NCBI GenBank assembly: GCA_026075535.2
Contig: AP026539.1
Span: forward strand, 13,330,001-13,394,000
Origin: Tricholoma matsutake
Taxonomy: Eukaryota; Basidiomycota; Agaricomycetes; Agaricales; Tricholomataceae
DNA: 64,000 nucleotides
Direction of reading: 5' to 3'
Shown here: in pieces, positions 12,203-23,169 of the stretch
How positions within the stretch are numbered: position 1 is the stretch's first letter
How the letters are laid out: every line of letters begins with the position of its first letter
Made by a program: the position numbers and the translations under genes
Notes under the pieces: model-generated
The model's input: the letters and a program-made list of their open reading frames with translations, nothing else
Databases searched by the model: none
What the model was told of the DNA's origin: nothing

Positions 12203-12309
12203 GTTCCGAAATTGTTGGGCATTGCCTAGCGATGCCCATCAAATGTCCATCAACATTCATCCAAATTATTCACATGTCAAGCTGAGTTAGAATACCTTAC
12301 TGAAATCAA

Positions 12310-13040
12310 TCCCCCCTCGTCTCGTTGTCTGGGTTGTTCCCCCCTCTCTAGTTGTTCCCCCCTCTCTAGTTGCTCTGGTTGTTCCACCCTCTCTAGTTGT
12401 TCCCCCTCTCTAGTTGTTCCCCCTCTCTAGTTGTGTCCCCCTCTCTAGTTGTGTCCCCCTCTCTAGTTGTGTCCCCCTCTCTGGTTGTTTCCCACTTTCT
12501 AGTTGATCCCCCCTCTCTAGTTGTGTCCCCCTCTCTGGTGGTTCCACCATCTCTAGTTGTTCCCCCTCTCTAGTTGTGTTCCCCTCTCTGGGGTTCCACC
12601 TTCTCTGGTTGTTCCACCTTCTCTGGTTGTTCCATCCTCTCTAGGTGTTTCCCCTCTCTTGTTGTTCCCACCTCTCTAGTTGTTCCCCCTCTCTAGTTGT
12701 TCCCCCCTCTCTAGTTGCTCTGGTTGCTCCACCCTCTCTAGTTGCTCCCCCTCTCTAGTTGTGTCCCCCTCTCTGGTGGTTCCACCATCTCTAGTTGTTC
12801 CCCCTCTCTAGTTGTTCCCCCCTCTCTTGTTGTTCCCACCTCTCTAGTTGTTCCCCCTCTCTAGTGTTTCCACCCTCTGTAGTTGTTCCCCCCTCTCTGG
12901 GTGTTCCCCCTCTCTAGTTGTTCCCCCCTCTCTTGTTGTTCCCCCCTCTCTAGTTGTTCCCCCTCTCCAGTTGTTCCCCCTTCTCTGGTTGTTACCCCTT
13001 CTCTGGTTGTTCCCCCCTCTCTGGTTGTTCCTCCCTACAT
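12310..13040. repeat. Minisatellite of about 17-18 bases
   Basis: Around 40 tandem copies of a unit like CTCTCTAGTTGTTCCCCC fill 0.7 kb, with variants (tggttgt, tcttgtt, ttgtgtccc). Reading frames on both strands give monotonous repeat peptide and are rejected as genes. It lies between the many-exon gene and the Gypsy element. Confidence 0.9.
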
Positions 13041-13080
13041 TCGTATATTTACTTAGTGTACCTCTACATGTTTTACATGG

Positions 13081-13626
13081 CAATCAATCATTTTTATTGG
13101 TAACCCACCCTGGAAATGGGATGTGTGGCTTGGGTTTCCATGAATGCCCTCGTGCTTCATGGCAGATGACTGGATGCTCCTGAACCTTGCATTGAGGATT
13201 GGGGAATGGGATTTTGGCACAGTTGGACCACCTCGGTGGGTATAGAGGTTTCATTGCTTTGGCCATGTTACCAGGGTTCTTCCTCGTATGACCCCGCTGT
13301 GCTTCACCTGTCAGACCAACTGTCAAATAGTCATAAAACAACTGCTTGTCAAAGCAGTTTGAGGTTAAAAGAATGTATTTCGAGGACTTGCAATGATTTT
13401 CGAGGGGTTGCAATGATTTGTGAGACATTGCGATGATTTGCAAGATGTCATGATGCTTTTCGAGATGTCGCAATATTTTTCGAAGAAGTCTCAAGGAATT
13501 TCGAGTGTGCAGATATGTTCGGATGCAATATCGGGGCACTAGACGAGTAGTAGAAGTGAAGAAAAGGCTAATCGAGGGAAGCGAGAGCAAAAATAGTGTA
13601 ATGCAAGGAATTTTGAGGAAATTTGG
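13081..13626 (-). other. Gypsy leader-like sequence left of the 3' LTR
   Basis: In minus orientation this starts CCAAATTTCCT right after the LTR, closely resembling CCGAATTTCCT just inside the other LTR at 22528. It continues with the same kind of short imperfect repeats (cgatgatttgc, ttcgagatgtcgcaa) as the leader at 22180-22500. This suggests a truncated second element sharing the LTR. The 13081-13310 end gives a short open peptide of unknown nature. Confidence 0.45.
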
Positions 13627-14234
13627 CGTAAAACACTGAATTTCGAGACTAAGTCAAGATGCTTGGACTCAAGAGAATAGCTCTTAAATCAGACGATTGG
13701 TGTGAGAGGACAATGTATTCTCCTCTTCTAAGTAGCCAGTACAAGGCTATATATGTTTGGGAGAAGTGATACTAAAAAGGAAATAAAACATGAGGAATAC
13801 ATGAGGCAAGATATAAAACAATGGAGAATCTTTGCAAATCATAGAATCAATGAAAGACAATAAGAAGGGAAACATCTAGAGACATGATTTATCACTGGTA
13901 CCTGTCCCCATTGATCTAGTATATCATCAAGGTGTCAAAGCACCACAATCACGTTTTAAAATCCTGTCATTGTATCTCCTCGTGTCCGGTGGTGCTCGAT
14001 ATGCGACGCACTAACTCTTACAAGGTGTGCTGGGTGTATCCAAAGGGTGGTGCAATTGGTGTATGGCAGCTGAAGGCATTTGAAGTGCTGCAATATCATT
14101 CGAAGTCATTCAAAGTCATTCAAGATAGTTTCAGAGCGGTGTTGCAGGGTTCATAGGGGTTGGGAGCATCCATTTTGATGTGTCGATGCCTCTGGAGATG
14201 GTCCCAGAGTTTAGAGTGCACAGTGGACCTATCA
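13627..14234 (-). repeat. 3' LTR of the Gypsy element
   Basis: It is about 608 bases and pairs with 22529-23169. The plus-strand left end reads CG where the partner has TG, and the right end is GGACCTATCA. The LTRs differ by small gaps and many point changes, so the insertion is not recent. Confidence 0.85.
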
Positions 14235-14248
14235 TCCTCCCCCTTACT
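14235..14248 (-). promoter_or_regulatory. Polypurine tract
   Basis: On the minus strand GTAAGGGGGAGGA sits immediately before the 3' LTR start TGATAGGTCC. This is where plus-strand DNA synthesis is primed in LTR elements, and it confirms the orientation. Confidence 0.8.
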
Positions 14249-14383
14249 GACATCCTGACTGTCCCAGTCAGCCGATCGGTGTCACATGCGAAATGTGTGA
14301 TCGTGTTGAAATTGTAAACAAAACTCGAAAAACCTCTCGTTCTTCTTCGTCACCTCTCCAAACCTTCGACACTATTTTTCATC

Positions 14384-15682
14384 ATGTCTCTTCTCACCGA
14401 ACTCAACACTGAAATCCTCAAATACGCCAAATCAATGCCCGATCACGGTGTCGCTGAAGACCTCGACTTCAAAGTGTGGGGGAAAGGTTTTTGTGAGAAG
14501 ATGGTAAGTTTCCAATTCCCATTCGATATTTGGATTCTAATGCGATATGTTCAGGCGGAATACAACAAATTGGCAGATGATTTGGGCGAGGAATGCGACT
14601 CGACCATGCAACAGGTCGTCGACGAGGTTTTCGAGCTTTTCAAACTGATGGCTCGACATGAATGGCTTTCATGGGGGAGACTTTTTATTTGCAGATCTGA
14701 GTGAGCAGGTAGAGCGAGAGCGAAGGGAAGAGGAAGCGGGACAGGTTTGGGAGGAGGAGGAGGAGGCTCGCAGGGCAGAGGAAGATGCAAAGAAGGTGAA
14801 GATCGAGGCTTGGAGGGGGGCGTTAGTAGATGCTCGAAACGCAGCCCTTGCTGAGTTTTGTGCTAAAACTTTGTCAAAGGAAGAACTGCAACAATGAAAT
14901 GCAGCGCTCACAGTGGAGGCGCAAGCAATCGAGAGGCTAGAGGCTGGAGAGGAGGATGAGGAAGAAGATTTGGGAGGATTGCTGATAATCAGGATTGGGA
15001 AGCGTAAGGTAGTGGAGATTGAGGGAGGCAAGGATGATGAGGATGAGATCATCAAGGACGGGGTAGAGAGCAAGCGGAGGAGGTTTGCTGAGGGCGGACT
15101 TCTTGACTTTGAAGGCCCAGTGAGTTTTTGCTTTGTTTTCGAAGGGTTTTCGGAGTGCTAATCAATGTTGTAGTGCGATTGATGTGCTAGAATGATATCC
15201 CAGCCGTCGTGCGTTGTCAAGGAGGGAGCCCCAAAGTGCACGAAGTGCACTCAGGCAGCGCAGGGTTGCTACTGGGAAGGGGTCTCGAGGTGGGGACTTC
15301 GCAAAGGTGAAGCAAGACGATTTGGGGTTGCGAAACTGGATTCGCACCCAAAACCAGGTACGAAATTCATTTGATATAATCTCATAGTGTATGCTAACCT
15401 ATGTTCGGATCGAAGGTACCTTGAATTCACGTCGTGGGTCCCATCGCTGACATCAAACTGGTCGCAGGCCCTTCGAAACCAACGAAGGAGAAAAAGAGGT
15501 CATCAAAGGGAAAGGGAAAGGCAAAAGCAAAAGCATCGTATTGTTTTGAAGATGGTGAGGATGTTGATGAGGAGATCATGACTCGTCGTCGATATCTGGC
15601 GATGAGGTTGGCAGAGTTGAAGGTCAAGATGGAAGTTTTGTGCAGGCAAATAGAAGTGGTGGAAGAGATTTTGGAAGAGTAG
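14384..15682 (+). pseudogene. Antisense accessory gene with six-cysteine cluster
   Basis: It lies inside the Gypsy element but runs opposite to Gag-Pol. Exon 1 (MSLLTELNTEILKYAKS...) ends at 14503, with a GTAAGT...TCAG intron to 14554. Exon 2 continues AEYNKLADDLGEECD, then a long acidic/basic probable coiled coil (EQVERERREEEAGQVWEEEE...). After a second intron (about 15120-15174) comes C-x2-C-x8-C-x8-C-x2-C-x6-C, close to the fungal Zn(II)2Cys6 spacing. A Lys-rich tail and a last segment (RRRYLAMRLAELKVKMEVL) follow. TGA codons at about 14895 and 15180 interrupt it where CGA would restore Arg. A DNA- or RNA-binding role is possible but not shown. Confidence 0.6.
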
Positions 15683-15935
15683 TAGATTGTGTTGTTCTTT
15701 CTGTTTTATAACTTAGATTTTTTGTGAGTCTCGAAAGGAACAATACGAAAAGTAAGAAGGAAAAGAAAGAAGAACCGAAAAAAAGGAATAAGGGAAAGGC
15801 TCAGTAAATCATCATGGCCGAAAAACCCTTTTGGAGTTTGCGCAACCACGCTATAGTGCAATATCGTGACTTGTATTGTACACTAAAAGAAATCGAGGTC
15901 ATAGGAAAGCAATCATGAACAAAGAAAGGGGATAA

Positions 15936-17343
15936 TTATTTGTCTTCGAAGTCCGGAAGGTCTTCGGGAATATCTTTGTCAATGTTCGATGTGTTTTGAA
16001 GTTTTTTGAGTCTTTCGGAGCCAATATCGAGGAAGTTCGGCAGTAGGGGAATTGCTTTTCGTGCAAAATAGGGAAGGAGTCGGAAGGCTGCAACTGGGTG
16101 ATGAAATACTGATCCATCGAGTTCACAGATAATGTAAGCTCCTCCATAGTTTCGATCGATGATGATGAGCAGGCCTAAATATTGAGGTCGCATCTTGCGA
16201 TTGAGGGATTTCTCGATTTGTGTGTTGCGAAGTAGGACTAGGTCACCTTTTTCGAAGTTGTAGTCATGCATCATTCATTTGTGAACAACTTTGAAATGTT
16301 TTGCGGCTTTGAGTCGAGCAGTATAGACTTTCAAATAGAGAATTTCGAGGTCAGCTGAGCGTTTCTGTAGGGCGATTGCTCTTTGAGCGATGAGATCAGT
16401 TGTCAATAAGACAGAATCGGGCGGGGGTTGCAAGTATGTTGCTTTGGAAATGTCAAGCGGGATTAGAGGGTGTGATCCTATAATTGCAAAGTAAGGAGAG
16501 CAACCCATGCATCTACGAACCGTAACTCGTTCTGCCCAGAACATTGAGTGTGCTCCAGCCGACCATTTGCTCTGATCTCCATCGACTGCTTTGAATAACA
16601 ATTGTTGAATATAGAAATGAGCTCATTCGACGATCCATTCGCACGAGAGTTGTAGCTGCTAATTCAAATGTGGTTAATATGATATCATTTTGAAAGGTAC
16701 TCCAATGCTGCAATCCATTCACACGAGAGTTGTAGCCGCTAATTCAAATGTGGTTAATATGATATTGTTTTGAAAGGTACTCCAATGCTGCAATGAATGC
16801 TGATCCGTTATCGCTCACAATTTCATATAGCGAACCCCATCTACAAATGATGTCTTCGAAGATCCAGTCCCCGAGGGTCGTCGCATTTTCTTGTCGAAGG
16901 TTTCGCCACTCGGGATAAGTCATTAGTGAACAGCGGCCTTGTACGATATACTTGAATCTGCTCGAGGGAGGCATTTGCATGGTATCGATGTAGACTTTGC
17001 CAAATAAAGGTGCGGGTGTGGCAATGGTAGGTGGAATAAGAAGATTTCGAGTTTGTTGTACCTGGCATAGGTGGCAAGTGCGAATATACCATGCAATGTC
17101 TGCTTTCATGTTAGGCCACCAAAATGGTAGGGAAATAACGGCTTTCCTCATGAAGACCATTTTGTGTCCAATATCATTGTGAGCTGCACGAATGACTTCG
17201 AGACGACGTTCAGAAATTGGAACAATTTTGTGAGCTCCGTGCGAGTCTTTCCTCCAAAGTTTGCTGCAATCTAAGAAGAAATTGGTGCAATATCGAATGA
17301 AGGTAGTGTATTCGGAATCTGATAAATCTGGAGGTCGTACCAA
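15936..17343 (-). pseudogene. Gypsy integrase, broken
   Basis: The upstream part (16744-17343) has the HHCC zinc site (RAAHNDIGHK ... CHLCQ) and the first catalytic Asp in VYIDTMQMP and the second in SDNGSAF. The rest continues from 16601 (FKAVDGDQSKW..., GCSPYFAIIG) and then 16274 (FEKGDLVLLRNTQIEKS, GAYIICELDGSVFHHP), the C-terminal domain. An 80-base tandem duplication at 16633-16792 splits the catalytic core and shifts the frame, and a stop divides the last two parts. It would insert the cDNA if intact. Confidence 0.8.
16633..16792. repeat. 80-base tandem duplication within integrase
   Basis: Two adjacent copies starting ATCCATTC(G/A)CACGAGAG differ at a handful of sites. Eighty is not a multiple of three, so the duplication destroys the integrase frame. 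Some differences between copies are again CG against CA. Confidence 0.85.
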
Positions 17344-17358
17344 ATCCTCTAACCATTT

Positions 17359-18200
17359 TCAAATGCAAATTAATCTTTCATCTTCCCTTTTTGCATTGTT
17401 TGTTTGTGGGACATCAGGATCCTCCCCCTTATTGAGATCTGAAGAGAGGGAGAGTGTCAAAACTCGATAGGAAGTGAAAGGTCGAGTCATAATGGGATTG
17501 ATCTGGTGTACGAAACCGTGAAGACAGTCAATCCAGTCTCCGAAATTGTTTTTGTTATTGACCTGATCATCTTCATCTTGTGGAGGACATCTCGAAAGTC
17601 CGTCTGGACCATGATGTGTACCTGTGACATGAACCAACGTGAAATGAAAAGTAAGGATCGAGATGATCCATTGATTTATGCTAGCACTAGGTGCGATATC
17701 AGGGTTTGAGAGCATGCCTTTGATATACCTTACGTCAACTTCGACGATGAGGTTCCGGACCCCTATTAGGTACAATTGAAGTGCTCCAAGAGCACAATAT
17801 AGACCGTAGAGTTTGAGTTTCGCTTGCGAAAACCAGGATTCATGGTCGTTAAGCATGATCAATCCAAATCGACTGTAATATCGCTTTCAAAGGTTGTCAG
17901 GATCGCATTGCGTGAGAAAGAAGCCAATAGTGATGTACAAGGTATTGATGGATAGGATAACTGGGGCGTCAGATGAATAGTCGATAGCGCGAATTGCTGG
18001 GGAATTGATCAATGCTTGCTTCAGGTCTTCCTGTGCTGCAATTTGTTTCGGTCCGAAATCAAAAGGGACATCTTTTCACATAAGGTGTATTAGAGCTGTA
18101 GCACGTTGAGCGAAGTTCCAAATAAAGATACAACAAACTCCAATGGTTCCTAGAAATGCCTTGACTTCGGTAAGACTTTGACAAGACCCCCACTTGCTAA
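17359..18200 (-). pseudogene. Gypsy RNase H region, broken
   Basis: The frame at 17359-17862 reads SWFSQAKLKLYGLYCALGALQLYLIGVRNLIVEVD and ends the domain with GTHHGPDGLSRCPP, typical of Ty3/Gypsy RNase H just before the integrase linker. The front of the domain (17880-18200) survives only in fragments with stops. RNase H removes the RNA template during reverse transcription. Confidence 0.7.
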
Positions 18201-18246
18201 CTGCTGCGATGCAAGTGGGATCGGCCATACGACCTTCGATATTGCA

Positions 18247-19247
18247 TCAATGACCTAGAACGATTATTTCAGAAATGCAAAGGTAAAGTTTCAGACCCAA
18301 AAAGGTTCCCCCGCAATACTTCATGTGTTGGACTATATGATTTAGATTCCCGAAATGTTCCCAAACAAAGCGCCGAATGCCTGGATTATCGGCGATCGTC
18401 TCGTAAGATCCTCCGATCATTTGATATTCTGATTTTGGACCCTTAACTGGTGTGTCGTCGATGTAAGGGATGGTGATATGAGGGATTTCGGGTTGTAGGA
18501 TAAATGTTACGTTGTCGTGTAAGATTGGGACTGAGTTTGTCCAACCCATCGGTAGAGTGATGATTTGAAGCACTCTGAAAGGCATCTGAAATGTCGTTAG
18601 ATCTCAAGATGATTCTGCGACTTTCCTTTCGTCGAATGCGACATATAAGTCCAACATTCCACTGCATGTGCATCCACCAAATTGTTCGGTGAGATGCTCT
18701 GGGATCAGGATGATGCTAGAGTGCTGTATCGTTACTCGATTAAGAGGCTCGAGACTGTGAATGATTTGAAGTGATTTCGCATCTTTCTTCACAATGCAAA
18801 ACCATTGCGACCGATATGACGAGTTCGACAACTCGTATACTCCTGCTTCTATCTTCTTCTTTAGCATCCTGGAGATCTGTTTGTACAGACCAGGGGGTAT
18901 AGGGATATTACGTTTGACCCATGGAGTGTGAGGAATAACAGGGAATTCTATAGGAGGAAAGAAGTCAAAGTGGAAGCTTCCTCATTCTTGTTTGGTCCAT
19001 GCAAAACCCATTTCATGATTTCGAATAAAATTGTGCAGAAGCTTTCGTTCTTCTGGCCATAGAAAATTGCTGGAATGGTTTTTGTCGATAATAGCTTTGC
19101 ATTTGAGTGTATATCGGGTAGAAGGGACGAACGATGGGGGTTGAAAATTGAGTTTTGGCATTTGCTTGAGGGGGTCACCAGTGATTGTTCAAATGATGCA
19201 AAATCGATTGGGTAGTTCAGTAAGAACTGGCCAAACTTTCTGTGCAA
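18247..19247 (-). pseudogene. Gypsy reverse transcriptase, broken
   Basis: Fragments in order are 18948-19247, 18604-18867 (YRSQWFCIVKKDAKSLQIIHSLEPLN, then GMLDLYVAFDER) and 18247-18585 (LPMGWTNSVPILHDN and the catalytic ITIPYIDDTPV). The YIDD catalytic motif is intact, but stops and frame changes divide the domain at least twice. Confidence 0.8.
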
Positions 19248-19553
19248 CTGGTTTGTATTTCTTCTTCAATGCTGCAAAGGTGGGGTATATAGAGTTGGTT
19301 GACGAGATGTGGGGAGGGGACATGATAGTGAAGTCATGCATAGAGGTGGCCATTGGGCCCGATAAAGACGTTGCATACTGGCGACTAGCCATTAAATATA
19401 AATTTGCAAGGATTGAAGAAAAGGAAATAGGGTTCGAAGAGTTCGAGGAGTCAATATTGGGAATAATCGCAGTGTACTCGATAGTTATAGAGGAATTAGA
19501 ATGGTCAAAAGAAATAATGAGGGCACACTGGTTATTCTCCGAGATTTTATCCT

Positions 19554-20177
19554 CTAGTTGCAAAAATCCTTGTGAACTACTCTTCTTCGTCGATTAGATC
19601 GGGGAATAGTCGGAATAGCGCAGGATCGTGTCGAGTTCGGGTTGAATATAGTTATTGTCTGTGCTTTGTTTCGATAATTCTTGACCGTACTCTCTGTGAG
19701 AACGTCGAATGGTTGTCCGAGCAGAATATCATATGCTGGATCACGGATGATGTGTATCTGAATATAGAGAGTGATGCTACCGACTTCGCAAGGTACGTTC
19801 CATGCCAAACCTAGACTCTGGTCAATACCACTGTTAGCCAATTGCAGAGGGATGTGTATCAAAGGATCATATGTGAGACCAAGTTCATGACAGACTTCTT
19901 CCAACATCACGATGATTGATGAACCTGGGTCGACTACACTTTCGACTGGATTTCTTCCCTTGATGTTCATAATAACCGATCTAATAGAATGCAATTCCTT
20001 CACTGCAATAAAAGGTTCAGGTATTTCTCCAGGGCGAAGACTGCTAATATAGGTTTTGTAAGGGTCATCAATGATGAATATGTCATCGTGAAGGAGATTC
20101 GTAGCATTATTTCCTTTGGGTTGTTGGGTACGACGCACAGTGACCTGTTCTTTCCATTTCACACAAACTTTGGGCAA
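19554..20177 (-). pseudogene. Gypsy aspartic protease
   Basis: The 207-residue frame has the retropepsin-like active site as VVDPGSSIIVM, with Pro where Ser/Thr is usual in D-S/T-G, and the late AYDILLGQPFDVL strand. The unusual DPG could reflect decay. It lies between Gag and reverse transcriptase as expected. A Pro/Ala-rich linker (20187-20534) precedes it in another frame. Confidence 0.75.
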
Positions 20178-20546
20178 TAGTGAAAGTTATTCTTTGGGGG
20201 TTAGAGTGATAATCGGTGTTTTCATCGATCGAGTGAAGACGTCTTTGGTGATTTTGTCCTTTTGAATGGGAGCTTGGGTATGGTATGATGGGCTGTCTTT
20301 TGCTTTGCCTATCAATGCAAAGTTACGTTCGTGAGGAGGTAGGTATGAGGTTTCTTTAGCGCTGTTGTAGGGATGTATTACCGGTTGCAATGATTGCTTG
20401 GAGATCGAAGATGGTGCCGTATTCGAAGTAGGTGGGTTGGTCGCTGTGGACGATATCGATGGTGCCAGTGGTTGTGGGATGAATCGTTCAACTGTTGCAG
20501 GGATCAAGGGCTGTGGGGTAGGAGCCGCTGGCACATTCGAATCAGT

Positions 20547-21905
20547 TCACATAAAAGGTCTACCACTTCGCAAAGCATATATCTCTTGTTCGAGTTGTGC
20601 GATACAATCTTCGGCCATTTTGGATAAGTCGTTAATTTGGTAAACACCCTTGGATGGCATCGAAGAAACTGTTGAAGGTGCAATACTATACATTAGCGAA
20701 GGGGTAAGGTTAGATGGAGGGTTTTGTCGAGTCCATTCGTCAATCCTGTCCTTGATAAAACGACCGGGGATGCTTCGTGGAGTGAATTGACCGTTTGGGA
20801 GAACTATTTTGCCTTTCGTGTTCTTCTTACACTTTCCTTCATTGATATAAGACTGGCAAACCAAGCAGTCGCTAATAAAATGTCCTGTAAGCCCACAAAA
20901 GATGCAAACTAATGTTTCGAGCTGTTCCGAACAAAATCTGCTGTTAGGTCGAGTAGTGTTCATGGTCTTCAAACCTGCTAAAGCTGTTACAAGAGTGGCT
21001 GCGAATTTCTCGAGGATTGCCATAAGGTCTTCTGATTTAATTTGGGGTGAAGATGTCGATGTTGTTGGGATTGCCAAAGGTGCTGAAGAATGCGAACTAA
21101 GTAGCGATGTCGAATCCGAGCTGATAGATCCTGCTAAAACGCATTTTGCCACTGCATGAATATTGTCAAGTGGGTAGGGGTTGTCGGGGTAGTGATTGGG
21201 GAATTTTAGTTCAAGTCGTCGAGCGATTCTAGCCCATAAGCCTGGTTGGAAACCCCTGACAAAGGCTCTGCTTTGTTCCGCATCGGAAATCCTGCCTTTA
21301 GTAGATAGAAACTTTGTAGTGTTATAGAATGACCAGTAGTATAATCCCAAATTGCTCGCGTTGTAAATACCTATGCGAAGTTGTTCGCTGACGAGTTTGT
21401 CCATGTCCGAAATCGACCATTTCCAATCGTCTTCAGAACTGGGGTACAGTTGGTGAATTGTGATGTGAAAGTTCTGGAACAAAATGCTGGCATCGTATTC
21501 TGGAATCGATTCCCAGAGTTCGGAAGTGTCGATATCGAGGTAGCAACAAGCGTGCTTCTTCATATCCTCCGAGTTTGTGACATTGCATCCCGAGAAAAGG
21601 AATTTGAGTTCATTAAAGTATCTGCGAAGTTCTTGTGGCTGGGTAGGGTCGAATTTTGGAGCTGTGGAATGACCATGAGCTGGCATTGTTGCTTGCATAG
21701 TCATGAATGCGATGTTTCTAGGAGTAGGAGTTAAAACTTGTGTGAATGATGGTAGAGGAGTCGAAGTTGTTGGAAGGATGAATGAAGATGTAGATGATGA
21801 AGACAAAGAAGTAGAAGATGATGTTGAGGGCGATGATATTGGTGAAGGGAATAGTCGACGATGAGTCAATTCTGCTTCGGAAACAGGTATAAGAATATCT
21901 CCCAA
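20547..21905 (-). CDS. Gypsy Gag polyprotein
   Basis: This is an uninterrupted 452-residue frame. The Ser/Thr-rich N-terminus is followed by a capsid-like region (FDPTQPQELRRYFNELKFLF ... EQSRAFVRGFQPGLWARIARR), a spacer, and a CCHC zinc knuckle (CIFCGLTGHFISDC) about residues 333-346 that binds the RNA genome. A C-terminal helical segment (MAEDCIAQLEQEIYALR) precedes Pol. It packages element RNA into virus-like particles in the cytoplasm. It is much better preserved than Pol downstream. Confidence 0.85.
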   Translation of the reverse strand: MGDILIPVSEAELTHRRLFPSPISSPSTSSSTSLSSSSTSSFILPTTSTPLPSFTQVLTPTPRNIAFMTMQATMPAHGHSTAPKFDPTQPQELRRYFNELKFLFSGCNVTNSEDMKKHACCYLDIDTSELWESIPEYDASILFQNFHITIHQLYPSSEDDWKWSISDMDKLVSEQLRIGIYNASNLGLYYWSFYNTTKFLSTKGRISDAEQSRAFVRGFQPGLWARIARRLELKFPNHYPDNPYPLDNIHAVAKCVLAGSISSDSTSLLSSHSSAPLAIPTTSTSSPQIKSEDLMAILEKFAATLVTALAGLKTMNTTRPNSRFCSEQLETLVCIFCGLTGHFISDCLVCQSYINEGKCKKNTKGKIVLPNGQFTPRSIPGRFIKDRIDEWTRQNPPSNLTPSLMYSIAPSTVSSMPSKGVYQINDLSKMAEDCIAQLEQEIYALRSGRPFM

Positions 21906-22179
21906 TTGTTTGAGAGATTCAAAGGCGTGACGAGTGTCGATCTGTAGGTTTCTAGCTTGTGTTGGCCTAAGCCGGGAGATTTGAGATGGATTAGGCGATG
22001 AAATGATTTAGAAACCCCTCGCAGTGGGCTCCAAAATGATGATACTCGACCAGGAAACCCAAACAAAACCCACAATAAGGGCTCGAATGGTATAATGCTA
22101 GTTAGAGGAAGGTTGCAAGGTGGTACTAAATATCACCCCTGTAAACCAGGGGTATGAAAACGACTCTAAAGGGTGTGTG

Positions 22180-22528
22180 ATGAGGTGTGAGGAGGTGTGA
22201 TGAGGTGCGATGAGGTTCGAAGAGGCTCGAAAATATTCAAAGTGCTGTGATGATGTTCAAGAGAAGTTTGATATCAATCGAGGGCATACAAAGTGCTGCG
22301 ATAATGTTTGAGGGAAATTTAATGAAGTTCGATGAGTATTCGAAGAGGTGTGATGAAGTGCGAAGAAGTGCGATGAAGTTCAAAGAAGTTCGAAGGTCTT
22401 TATAGAAGACAAAGACGCCTTTGACGGTGACTGAGGATAGACTATGAGGATGTAGAAAGGGGTCTAGAGAGGATAGACAATATGCAATAGTTTTGTGAAG
22501 CTAGTATGAGGAGTTCAAGGAAATTCGG
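22180..22528 (-). other. Gypsy 5' leader with short imperfect repeats
   Basis: Between the 5' LTR and Gag, short words such as 'gaggtgcgatgaggttcgaag' variants repeat every 10-20 bases. The first bases inside the LTR (CCGAATTTCC on the minus strand) should hold the primer-binding site, but they do not resemble a tRNA 3' end that I recognise. Confidence 0.55.
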
Positions 22529-23169
22529 TGTAAAACACTGAATTTCGAGACTAAGTCGAGAAGCTTGGACTCAAGAGAATAGCTCTTAAATCAGACAATT
22601 GATGTGAGAGGATGATGTATTCTCTTCTTCTAAGTAGCTAGTACAAGGCTATATATATGTTTGGGAGAAGTGATACTAAAAAAGGAAATAAAACATGAGG
22701 AATACATGAGGCAAGATATAAAACAATAGAGAATCTTTGCAAATCATAGAATAAATGAAAGACAATAAGAAGGGAAACATCTAGAGACATGATTTATCAC
22801 TGGTACCTGTCCCCATTGATCTAATATATCATCAAGGTGTCAAAGCGCCACAATCACATCCTAGAATCCCATCATTGTATCTCCTCATGTCTGGTGGTGC
22901 TTGATATGCGATGCACTAACTCTTACAAGGTGTGCTGCATGTATCCCAAGGGCGGTGCAATTGGTGTATGGCAGCCGAAGGCATTTGAAGTGCTGCGATA
23001 TTGTTTGAAGTCATTTGAAGTCATTCAAAGTCGTTCAAAGTTGTTTGAAGTCGATCGAAATAGTTTTGGAGCAGTGTCGCGGGGTTTGTAGGGGTTGGGA
23101 GCGTGCATTTTGATATTTTGATGCCTCTGGAGATGGTCCCAGAGTTTAGAGCACACAGTGGACCTATCA
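22529..23169 (-). repeat. 5' LTR of the Gypsy element
   Basis: It is 641 bases with TG (22529) and CA (23169) ends, and is the direct partner of 13627-14234. It should hold the promoter for Gag-Pol. Confidence 0.85.

Larger units (their letters stand above)
13627..23169 (-). mobile_element. Ty3/Gypsy LTR retrotransposon, full length, decayed
   Basis: Two direct LTRs bound the unit, with Gag, protease, reverse transcriptase, RNase H and integrase in that order on the minus strand. Integrase after RNase H places it in Ty3/Gypsy. A polypurine tract abuts the 3' LTR as expected. Gag is one open frame, but Pol is broken by stops, frame changes and an 80-base duplication, so the copy cannot be autonomous. 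An extra gene runs antisense between integrase and the 3' LTR. I found no matching 5-base target duplication, perhaps because the left LTR is shared with a second truncated element. Confidence 0.85.

Noticed and set aside
12310..13083. Long repetitive open frames over the minisatellite
   Set aside because: They read only the tandem unit and exist on both strands; no start context or conserved peptide.
20394..21734. Plus-strand open frames opposite Gag
   Set aside because: They are antisense shadows of an open Gag frame and have no family resemblance or splice signals.
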